Assembly: GCF_025151045.1 (NCBI RefSeq)
Contig: NZ_CP102285.1
Location: 496,001-560,000, forward strand
DNA from: Parabacteroides johnsonii DSM 18315
GTDB taxonomy: Bacteria; Bacteroidota; Bacteroidia; Bacteroidales; Tannerellaceae
Direction of reading: 5' to 3'
DNA: 64,000 bases
This document shows positions 8,628 to 18,767 of this stretch, one piece after another (position 1 is the first letter of the stretch; each line of letters starts with the position of its first letter). Both the position numbers and the translations under genes were made by a program. Below the pieces are notes generated by a model. That model was not told the DNA's origin. It saw only the letters and a program-made list of their open reading frames with translations, and did no database searches.

Positions 8628-9185
8628 CTAAAATGTCATGGATGCATATATGCCGAAGTGTTTATCGCTCGCAACAGGGCTGATAGACAGGTTATGCTTC
8701 GTAGCAAACGGACGGGTAAAAATGTAGGCGCTTCCAGCTCCGAGAGCAGCTCCCGCCACTACGTCCCACCAGTCGTGCTTCTTGGCATATGTCCGGCTCC
8801 ATCCTACATATGAGGCAATCGCATAAGCCGGAATTCCCCATTTCCAGCCATAGCGCCGTTGGATGAACGCAGCTCCCGTAAATGAAACCGAGGTATGCAT
8901 AGAAGGAAACGAATGTTTGTCGCTACCGTCCGGCCGCTCTTTCTTAATCAGATATTTCAAAGCGTATGTCATACCTATAGTCGAAACTCCTGCCAAAGCG
9001 CCTTGCTTCAATCCTTGCCAATCCTGCAATACCAACACGGTAGTCAGGCTCGCTACAGGCGTTATGAACGCCAACACATCACCCGATGTACGGACAGCCT
9101 TGCGACTTCCGCTTATCTCAACTTCTTGCGCTTTTCCCGATAAACAAACGAATAATACGAAAATCAGGGTAAGAATTCGTTTCAT
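8628..9185 (-). CDS. PAP2-family membrane-associated phosphatase
   Basis: 185 residues with an N-terminal signal sequence (LIFVLFVCLSGKAQ). The three PAP2 phosphatase motifs are present: KYLIKKERPDG, PSMHT (PSGH position) and SRTYAKKHDWWDVVAG, with the catalytic His and Asp. Such enzymes remove phosphate from lipid phosphates (phosphatidate, undecaprenyl diphosphate, lipid A) on the periplasmic side. The exact substrate cannot be read. It sits 22 bp downstream of a 69-residue gene, antisense to the efflux locus, with a DgkA-type kinase further upstream. Confidence 0.85.
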   Translation of the reverse strand: MKRILTLIFVLFVCLSGKAQEVEISGSRKAVRTSGDVLAFITPVASLTTVLVLQDWQGLKQGALAGVSTIGMTYALKYLIKKERPDGSDKHSFPSMHTSVSFTGAAFIQRRYGWKWGIPAYAIASYVGWSRTYAKKHDWWDVVAGAALGAGSAYIFTRPFATKHNLSISPVASDKHFGIYASMTF

Positions 9186-9207
9186 TTATAGATATGTCTT
9201 GTTTACG

Positions 9208-9417
9208 TTATTTACTTTTTTCAAGAATAAGGCGGCTGATGCGTGCCTGTACCTGCATTAGTGTTACAACGTCAATATTTTCAAAGTCAATATCGATGAG
9301 TTTGATTTTGTCTTTTTTAGCCATTCTGTGTGGAGAATGTCCCATTTCCTTTACTAAATCGTCAATCATTTCTTTAATTTTCTCCGCTCTTTTCGAATAA
9401 TTTACTGTGCGTGCCAT
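9208..9417 (-). CDS. Small conserved-looking hypothetical protein
   Basis: 69 residues, highly charged (MARTVNYSKRAEKIKEMIDD...), predicted largely helical, no signal peptide or membrane span. A -7 element (TATATTTG) lies 34 bp before the start and a purine-rich AGGAG is 5 bp before the ATG. It is probably co-transcribed with the PAP2 gene. I do not recognise the family; the basic N-terminus followed by an amphipathic helix could suit a nucleic-acid-binding or regulatory role, but nothing proves this. Confidence 0.65.
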   Translation of the reverse strand: MARTVNYSKRAEKIKEMIDDLVKEMGHSPHRMAKKDKIKLIDIDFENIDVVTLMQVQARISRLILEKSK

Positions 9418-9451
9418 AATCTCCTGTTTTAATTTTTAATTAATAATGGCA

Positions 9452-9459
9452 CAAATATA
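9452..9459 (-). promoter_or_regulatory. Bacteroidota -7 element of the small gene/PAP2 unit
   Basis: On the minus strand the sequence reads TATATTTG, a perfect match to TAnnTTTG. No clear TTTG -33 box is found at 19-20 bp. Confidence 0.6.
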
Positions 9460-9513
9460 AACAAAGAGAATTGTAAAACAATGAAATAAAGGATTATTCT
9501 TTTAAATAGTCAT

Positions 9514-9885
9514 TCAGAATCCCAGTTTAGGAAAAAAAATAATCGATCCGACTATGGCAGCCGCTATTGCCATAATTAAAACGGCTCCTGCTGCGAGGTC
9601 TTTCGTTTTTTTTATTGCTTCGTTGTATTCGGGTGAGACCAAATCTGCCAATGATTCAATGGATGAATTGATTGCTTCGGCCGATAATACGGCTCCGATT
9701 ACGATCACGACCGCCATCCATTCTGTTTGGGATAAACCGAAAGAAAAGCCGGCTATAATCACGCAAATAGTAGCAAAACAATGTATCCATGCATTGTGCT
9801 CTTTTTGTATCAATAAACGGATGCCATTAAAAGCATACCGGAAACTGGCCAGTCGTTTACGAAAAGTGAAGCCGCTGTTTTTCAT
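9514..9885 (-). CDS. dgkA: Diacylglycerol/undecaprenol kinase (DgkA family)
   Basis: 123 residues, the usual length of prokaryotic DgkA, with three membrane helices. Family signatures are clear: EAINSSIESLADLVSP (consensus ExxNTAIExxxD) and KTKDLAAGAVL. It phosphorylates diacylglycerol or undecaprenol at the inner membrane. The frame is open upstream to 9954, but that would run into operator 3, and MKNSGFTFRKRLASF at ATG 9885 is the normal family start. It is divergent from the TolC-like gene, with the sigma54 operator between them. Confidence 0.88.
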   Translation of the reverse strand: MKNSGFTFRKRLASFRYAFNGIRLLIQKEHNAWIHCFATICVIIAGFSFGLSQTEWMAVVIVIGAVLSAEAINSSIESLADLVSPEYNEAIKKTKDLAAGAVLIMAIAAAIVGSIIFFPKLGF

Positions 9886-9938
9886 ATTATTTATTGTTTT
9901 GAGAGAACGGGACAAAGATATGAATAATACTTCAAAAA

Positions 9939-9963
9939 CGGACACACTGTTCATTTTCGGACA
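9939..9963 (+). promoter_or_regulatory. Upstream activator site 3 of the sigma54 efflux regulon
   Basis: CGGACA (9939-9944), 3 bp, TGTTCA (9948-9953), 4 bp, CGGACA (9958-9963), the cleanest copy. A weaker extra half-site, TTGGACA, follows at 9972-9978. The third half-site again ends exactly 45 bp before the GG of the promoter. Confidence 0.78.
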
Positions 9964-10008
9964 CTATTGTTTTGGACATGTTACAGACAATCAGTTATAT
10001 ATCTTTTT

Positions 10009-10022
10009 GGCATAACTTTTGC
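10009..10022 (+). promoter_or_regulatory. Sigma54 (-24/-12) promoter of the tolC-regulator-kinase unit
   Basis: TTGGCATAACTTTTGCC at 10007-10023 has GG (10009-10010), 10 bp, GC (10021-10022). The following genes include the presumed activator itself, which implies positive autoregulation. Confidence 0.85.
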
Positions 10023-10049
10023 CAACGGAAAGTCAAAACATTTATTACG

Positions 10050-11531
10050 ATGAAAAAGATCTATATAGCCATCATTTCTATTCTGTTGTCGGGTACCGGA
10101 TTGCAGGCACAGGAACAAGATACTGTCAGGCTGACTCTAAAAGAAGCGATCAACTTGGCGCAAATGCAATCGGTGGATGCAGCAGTGGCCTTGAACGAGC
10201 TGAAGACTGCTTATTGGGAATACCGTACGCATATTGCCGACCAGTTGCCGGAGATCAACTTCAAGGGAACGCTTCCAGCCTACAGTAAACAGTATACTAA
10301 ATACCAGCAGTCCGACGGTTCGTACACTTTTGTCCAAAACAATTCGCTCGGCCTGAACGGAGAGATTTCGATCGATCAGAATATAGCCTTGACAGGTGGT
10401 AAGATATCGTTGAACTCTTCTCTCGATTTTAACCGGCAGTTGGGGAAGGGGGCTTTCAACGAATATATGAGCGTACCTATCGGGTTGACGCTTACGCAGC
10501 CGATTTTCGGTGTGAACGACCAGAAATGGAAAAGGCGCATCGAGCCTGTCCGTTATCAGGAAGCGAAAGCCGCTTATATCGAGAGTGTGGAAGGAGTGAC
10601 GATCAACACGATCGGCTATTTTTTCAACCTGCTGCTGGCAAATGAAAACTTGCAAATTGCCAGGCAGAACCTTGAAAATGCCGATAAGTTGTACGAGATA
10701 GCGGTTGCCAAGCGTAAGATCGGTCATATCTCCGAAAGCGAACTGATGCAGTTGAAGCTGTCTGCCTTGCAGATGAAGGGGAAGCTGACCGAGGCACAAT
10801 CCGGTCTAAATGCCAATATGTTTCAGCTCCGCGCTTTTTTGGGGTTGAGCGAACAGGAAGTGATCGAGCCGATCCTGCCGGAGTCTGCCCCTTCTTTACG
10901 GATGATGTATGAGGTAGTGTTGCAAAAAGCGCAGGAAAACAATTCGTTCGCCAAGAATATTCGCCGTCGCCAGCTGGAAGCTGATTATGAGGTGGCGACA
11001 GCCAAAGGAAATCGTCGCAGTATCAATCTTTTCGCCACGATCGGTTATACAGGAAAAGATCATACGTTCGATTCCGCCTATAACCGATTAAAGGGAAATC
11101 AGGTGGTGGAAGTCGGCATGACGATCCCGATCCTCGATTGGGGCAAGCGCCGGGGAAAAGTGAAAGTTGCCGAATCTAACCGAGATGTGACTTTATCCAA
11201 GATCCGTCAGGAGGAGATCAGTTTTAACCAGGATATTTTTTTGTTGGTGGAAAACTTTAATAACCAGGCCGCTCAGTTGGAGATCGCTCAGGAAGCCGAT
11301 GCGATTGCTGAGAAGCGCTACAAGACCTCTATCGAGACATTCATGATCGGTAAGATCAATATTTTGGACCTGAACGACGCGCAACAATCGAAGGATGAGG
11401 CTAAACAGAAGCATATCCAGGAGTTGTACGACTATTGGAACTACTATTACAATATACGAAGTGTCACCCTTTATGATTTTATCAATGACCGGACTCTTGA
11501 TGTGGAATTTGAGAAGATCGTAAGGCGATGA
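10050..11531 (+). CDS. TolC-family outer-membrane efflux channel
   Basis: 493 residues with signal peptide MKKIYIAIISILLSGTGLQAQ, then two OEP (outer membrane efflux protein) repeats: long amphipathic coiled-coil helices interrupted by beta-strands. The conserved turn VGMTIPILDWGKRRGKV begins the last third. ATG 10050 places a normal signal peptide at the N-terminus; the frame is open further upstream but crosses the promoter. It should complete the tripartite pump with the fusion protein at 1342 and the permeases. Confidence 0.9.
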   Translation: MKKIYIAIISILLSGTGLQAQEQDTVRLTLKEAINLAQMQSVDAAVALNELKTAYWEYRTHIADQLPEINFKGTLPAYSKQYTKYQQSDGSYTFVQNNSLGLNGEISIDQNIALTGGKISLNSSLDFNRQLGKGAFNEYMSVPIGLTLTQPIFGVNDQKWKRRIEPVRYQEAKAAYIESVEGVTINTIGYFFNLLLANENLQIARQNLENADKLYEIAVAKRKIGHISESELMQLKLSALQMKGKLTEAQSGLNANMFQLRAFLGLSEQEVIEPILPESAPSLRMMYEVVLQKAQENNSFAKNIRRRQLEADYEVATAKGNRRSINLFATIGYTGKDHTFDSAYNRLKGNQVVEVGMTIPILDWGKRRGKVKVAESNRDVTLSKIRQEEISFNQDIFLLVENFNNQAAQLEIAQEADAIAEKRYKTSIETFMIGKINILDLNDAQQSKDEAKQKHIQELYDYWNYYYNIRSVTLYDFINDRTLDVEFEKIVRR

Positions 11532-11588
11532 TCGATTAAATTCCATAAATTTGCAAATCATAAATCATAAATTTGAAATCATACATCA

Positions 11589-12962
11589 ATGATCCTGATA
11601 ATAGACGATGATGCAGCCGTTCGTTCTTCGTTAACTTTCTTGTTGAAACGGGCCGGGTTCGAGCCGGAAGCTGTTCCGGGACCGGAAGAGGCATTGGCTG
11701 TTGTACGCCGGATGGTGCCACAGTTGATCCTGATGGATATGAACTTTACACTGACTACGACCGGTGAAGAGGGGATACAACTGCTGAAGCAGGTGAAGAT
11801 TTTCCAGCCTGACGTCCCGGTTATCCTGATGACGGCATGGGGATCCATTTCGCTTGCCGTGCAGGGGATGCAGGCAGGAGCTTTTGATTTTGTGACCAAG
11901 CCTTGGAACAATCTCGTTCTGCTGAAATCCATCCGTACGGCAATCGAACTGAGCGAACAGAAGAAGGAACTGGAAACACCTTTGAACCGCTTGGATGCCG
12001 ATAATAAATTTCATTTTGATAAGATCATTGGCCAGAGTGCCCCGTTGATGGATGTGTTGGGGACGGTTTCCCGGATTGCTCCGACCAACGCTTCCGTTCT
12101 GATAACCGGCGAGAGCGGAACAGGGAAGGAGCTGATTGCCGAGGCGATCCATACGAACAGCCCTCGTACGAAAGAGCCGTTTGTAAAGGTCAACCTCGGC
12201 GGGCTTTCACAAAGTCTTTTCGAGAGCGAGATGTTCGGGCATAAGAAAGGAGCGTTTACTGACGCTTACATCGACCGTACCGGACGTTTCGAGATGGCAA
12301 ACAAGGGGACGATCTTTCTTGACGAGATCGGTGATCTCGAACTGTCCTGCCAGGTAAAGCTGCTACGTGTCCTGCAAGACCAGACATTCGAGGTTTTGGG
12401 TGATAGCCGTCCTCGCAAAGTCGATATCCGTGTGGTTAGTGCGACAAACCGCAACTTGCGCGAAATGGTGGCTGAACGCATGTTCCGGGAAGATTTGTTT
12501 TATCGTATCAACCTAATAACTGTTCATCTGCCTGCGCTTCGCGATCGTAAAGATGATATCCCTTTGTTGGCACGTTATTTTGCCGATAAACAATCAGAGA
12601 TAAACGGCTTGCCTACTGTCCGTTTTTCATCCGAAGCTTTGACCTTCCTGCAAAAACTGCCTTATCCGGGTAATATCCGTGAGTTGAAGAATTTGGTGGA
12701 GCGGACGATACTGGTATCGGGCAAGGCTGTTTTGGAGGCCTCTGACTTCGAGGGCCAGTGTCTTCATACGACATTGTCGGCAAAGGCTGAAGGGGCTCCT
12801 TCGTTTGAAGGCCTGACATTGGATGAGTTGGAAAAGCAAACGATTCTCCAGGCGCTGAAAACACATGCCGGTAATCTTTCACACGCTGCCATGGCACTCG
12901 GTATCAGTCGGGCGGCCCTGTACCGCCGTCTTGAGAAATATGATATTCCTGTAGACAAATAA
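11589..12962 (+). CDS. NtrC-type sigma54-dependent response regulator
   Basis: 457 residues: receiver domain (acidic DDD at 6-8, phospho-acceptor D50 in LILMDMNF, T82, K104), AAA+ sigma54-interaction domain about 143-375 (Walker A GESGTGKE at 174-181, Walker B TIFLDEIGD), and a C-terminal Fis-type helix-turn-helix (AAMALGISRAALYRRLEKY). The sigma54-contact loop reads GAFTDA at 221-226 instead of GAFTGA. It is 57 bp after the TolC-like gene and 13 bp before the kinase gene. The repeated upstream sites next to three sigma54 promoters are its obvious candidate targets. Confidence 0.93.
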   Translation: MILIIDDDAAVRSSLTFLLKRAGFEPEAVPGPEEALAVVRRMVPQLILMDMNFTLTTTGEEGIQLLKQVKIFQPDVPVILMTAWGSISLAVQGMQAGAFDFVTKPWNNLVLLKSIRTAIELSEQKKELETPLNRLDADNKFHFDKIIGQSAPLMDVLGTVSRIAPTNASVLITGESGTGKELIAEAIHTNSPRTKEPFVKVNLGGLSQSLFESEMFGHKKGAFTDAYIDRTGRFEMANKGTIFLDEIGDLELSCQVKLLRVLQDQTFEVLGDSRPRKVDIRVVSATNRNLREMVAERMFREDLFYRINLITVHLPALRDRKDDIPLLARYFADKQSEINGLPTVRFSSEALTFLQKLPYPGNIRELKNLVERTILVSGKAVLEASDFEGQCLHTTLSAKAEGAPSFEGLTLDELEKQTILQALKTHAGNLSHAAMALGISRAALYRRLEKYDIPVDK

Positions 12963-12975
12963 ATCGCCCCGACTG

Positions 12976-14277
12976 ATGAGAATAAAAGGATTGTTTTGGA
13001 TATTGACTGCATTGCTGTTGTCTGTATTGGCGATTATTACCTATCATGCTTTCTATGCGGAGTCGTCTTTTATGTTCTTTTTCGTGGAAGGGATCGTGAT
13101 CCTGACAATCATCTATTTGTTTGTGTTCTATAGTCGTATCATTAAGCCTCTTACGATTATAGGGAATGGTATGGATTTGTTGAAGGAGCAGGATTTCAGT
13201 TCCCGTCTGAGTCGTGTGGGACAGAAGGAGGCGGATCGTATTGTCGATATTTTCAACAAGATGATGGAACAGTTGAAGAACGAACGCTTGCATCTAAGGG
13301 AACAGAACCATTTCCTGGATTTGCTGATCAATGCCTCGCCGATGGGGGTGATTATGTTGAACCTTGATAAGGAAGTCCTTTCGGTCAATCCGGCGGCTCA
13401 TAAGATGCTGGGAGTTCCTTCCTTGCCGGATATCGTGGGCAAGCGCCTGTCGGAACTGGATTCACCTTTGGCGGCGGAGTTGGAGCCGATCCCCTTATAC
13501 GATTCGCAGACAGTCCGCCTGAACGATGCCAATATATATAAATGTACGCATTCATCGTTTGTGGATCGTGGCTTCCATCATTCTTTCTATTTGGTGGAAA
13601 TGTTGACGCAGGAGGTCTTTAAGGCCGAAAAGAAAGCGTATGAGAAGGTGATCCGTATGATTGCTCATGAGGTGAACAACACGACTGCCGGTATTACTTC
13701 CACATTGGACACGCTTGAGGCGACCTTCAGCGAGATGCAGGACACAGAAGATATTTGTGAAGTCCTGCGTGTTTCGATAGAGCGTTGTTATAGTATGAGT
13801 CATTTTATCACGAAGTTTGCAGACGTGGTTCGCATACCGGAACCTCAAGCCAAGACACAGCCGCTGAATGCAGTTGTCTTTTCGTGCAAACGTTTTATGG
13901 AAACGATTTGCCTGAACCGGAATATCCGGATCGTGATGGATCTGGACCCTGTTTCGCCGATTGTCAATCTGGACAATTCACTCTTTGAACAGGTGTTGGT
14001 CAACATCATCAAGAACGCTTCCGAATCGATCGACCATGATGGTGAGATTTATATCCGTACCTCCCGTAATCCGGTCTGTCTAGAGATTGCCGACACTGGC
14101 AAAGGCATTGACAAGGAAACGGAGGCCAAGCTGTTCAGCCCTTTCTTTTCGACTAAACGTGGTGGCCAGGGCATCGGCTTGATATTTATCCGTGAAGTTC
14201 TCCAAAAACACAACTGTTCCTTTTCCCTCAGGACGTATGCGGATGGATTGACGCGGTTCAGGATTTTATTCGAATAA
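12976..14277 (+). CDS. Sensor histidine kinase, partner of the NtrC-type regulator
   Basis: 433 residues. Two membrane helices (about 5-24 and 32-52) leave almost no periplasmic loop (AFYAESS), so the signal is probably sensed in or near the membrane. Then a HAMP-like linker, a PAS domain about 113-210, a dimerisation/phosphorylation helix with H231 in MIAHEVNNTTAG, and an HATPase domain with N-box NIIKNASES, DTGKGID and GGQGIGL. This NtrB/AtoS-like layout suits a kinase for a sigma54 activator. Confidence 0.92.
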   Translation: MRIKGLFWILTALLLSVLAIITYHAFYAESSFMFFFVEGIVILTIIYLFVFYSRIIKPLTIIGNGMDLLKEQDFSSRLSRVGQKEADRIVDIFNKMMEQLKNERLHLREQNHFLDLLINASPMGVIMLNLDKEVLSVNPAAHKMLGVPSLPDIVGKRLSELDSPLAAELEPIPLYDSQTVRLNDANIYKCTHSSFVDRGFHHSFYLVEMLTQEVFKAEKKAYEKVIRMIAHEVNNTTAGITSTLDTLEATFSEMQDTEDICEVLRVSIERCYSMSHFITKFADVVRIPEPQAKTQPLNAVVFSCKRFMETICLNRNIRIVMDLDPVSPIVNLDNSLFEQVLVNIIKNASESIDHDGEIYIRTSRNPVCLEIADTGKGIDKETEAKLFSPFFSTKRGGQGIGLIFIREVLQKHNCSFSLRTYADGLTRFRILFE

Positions 14278-14313
14278 GGATTGGAGTTTGCAAGTAAGTG
14301 CAATTATGATGAA

Positions 14314-14373
14314 AACCCTATGCTTTAGCGGTCGTAACCCTATGGGTTAGCAGTCGTAAGGCATAGGGTTAGC
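14314..14373. repeat. 22-bp tandem intergenic repeat with an inverted third unit
   Basis: Two 22-bp direct copies (14314-14335 and 14336-14357) both begin AACCCTATG and end GTCGT, differing at three positions. They are followed by GGCATAGGGTTAGC, which is inverted relative to the first nine bases, so a hairpin can form. It lies in the 156-bp gap between the convergent kinase and TPR genes. No terminator-like T-run follows. Confidence 0.7.
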
Positions 14374-14433
14374 ACCCTTAAACCGGATGTCCTGTCTTTT
14401 GGAGGATTGCATCCGTTTTGTTATCCGTCTTGC

Positions 14434-15168
14434 TTATTTGGCTGCATTGATAGCATCCAGAATCTTTTTAGAATTGGCATCGGCTGCGTTCAGAGCGATT
14501 GCCTGCTCCAGGTAACCTTTGGCTTTTGCCATTTGAGCATCTGCTTTTTTCTTTTCAGCTGCGTATTTATCAGGATCGGATGTTGCGATCGGGTTGGCAT
14601 CTGCCAGGATTTTTGCACCTGCATTGTAGAACATAACGCCGAGGCTGTAAAGGGCGTTACCTTTATATTTGGCGTTACCTACAACTAATACGTCTTTAAA
14701 CAGTTCTTCCGCTTCTTCAGTCTTACCTGCTTTCTGGGCAGCCTGTCCTTTCTTCATGCAATAAGCATACAGAAGTTTTTCGAGATTTGCGTTCTGGGCA
14801 TTAGCTTTCAGACCTGCTTCGACTGTTGCTGTAAAATCGGCTGCTTTGTCCTGGCTACGCAAAGACATAGCTTTGCCTACATAAGCGTCGTCTGTCTTAT
14901 AGCCCTTTTGAATGGCCATGTCGTAGAATTTGATGGCATCGTCATACTTTTTAGCATTGTAAGCTGCAAATGCACAGTTAAAGACGCGGCTTTCATCTTC
15001 ATAGTTCGTAAGTTTTAAGTATTCGCTGTACTTTGCTACAACTTCGGGATAGTTTTTTGCAGTCATGGCTGCGTCCCCTTCTTCGCGCAGTTTGTCTGCG
15101 TTCGCATCTTGTGCGAATAAATTGCCTACACTCAGGCAAAAAGCCAGTAATAAGATAATTTTCTTCAT
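14434..15168 (-). CDS. Secreted TPR-repeat protein
   Basis: 244 residues with a cleavable signal peptide (IILLLAFCLSVGNLFAQ), then several TPR-like helix pairs (EGDAAMTAKNYPEVVAKYSEYL, AAYNAKKYDDAIKFYDMAI, GQAAQKAGKTEEAEELFKDV) ending in a lysine/alanine-rich helix. Periplasmic TPR proteins usually scaffold other proteins; no partner can be named. It is transcribed alone from a well-formed promoter, downstream of the secA terminator. Confidence 0.8.
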   Translation of the reverse strand: MKKIILLLAFCLSVGNLFAQDANADKLREEGDAAMTAKNYPEVVAKYSEYLKLTNYEDESRVFNCAFAAYNAKKYDDAIKFYDMAIQKGYKTDDAYVGKAMSLRSQDKAADFTATVEAGLKANAQNANLEKLLYAYCMKKGQAAQKAGKTEEAEELFKDVLVVGNAKYKGNALYSLGVMFYNAGAKILADANPIATSDPDKYAAEKKKADAQMAKAKGYLEQAIALNAADANSKKILDAINAAK

Positions 15169-15200
15169 GGTGATTAAATGTAATATTTAAATTAGTTCGA

Positions 15201-15231
15201 CTAAGGTAACAAGTGTATTGTAAGGGACAAA
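15201..15231 (-). promoter_or_regulatory. Bacteroidota promoter of the TPR gene
   Basis: On the minus strand TTTG (15228-15231) is followed after 19 bp by TACCTTAG (15201-15208), one mismatch from TAnnTTTG. The spacing is canonical. Confidence 0.65.
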
Positions 15232-15262
15232 GGATTTTGTGTTTTTTTAGATTTATAAAGAA

Positions 15263-15295
15263 AACGAAAGCGACCTTTTCGGGGCCGCTTTCGTT
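15263..15295. terminator. secA terminator
   Basis: A 10-bp perfect stem, 15263-15272 with 15286-15295 (AACGAAAGCG and complement), extended by partial GG/CC pairing in the loop. On the minus strand it is followed by TTTTCTTT. It is placed 20 bp after the secA stop. Confidence 0.75.
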
Positions 15296-15315
15296 TTTCA
15301 TGTTGCCGGATAGGA

Positions 15316-18675
<3,360 letters not shown>

Positions 18676-18685
18676 AACTTATTAA

Positions 18686-18701
18686 ATTGACAATTGACAA
18701 T
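18686..18701. repeat. ATTGAC-type intergenic repeat, inverted copy
   Basis: ATTGACAATTGACAAT, the reverse complement of the repeats at 18781-18811, 79 bp away. The two can pair in the transcript between the PafA-like gene and secA. Confidence 0.6.
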
Positions 18702-18767
18702 GCAATTGGCTCTATCAATTGGATGGTTACTATGTTTATTTTGTTTTAATTATATACCAATGGATAT

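Noticed and set aside
9886-9954. N-terminal extension of DgkA
   Set aside because: It overlaps the sigma54 operator region and adds residues absent from the family; ATG 9885 gives the standard length.
14314-14373. Possible CRISPR repeats
   Set aside because: The units are adjacent without spacers and only two direct copies exist.
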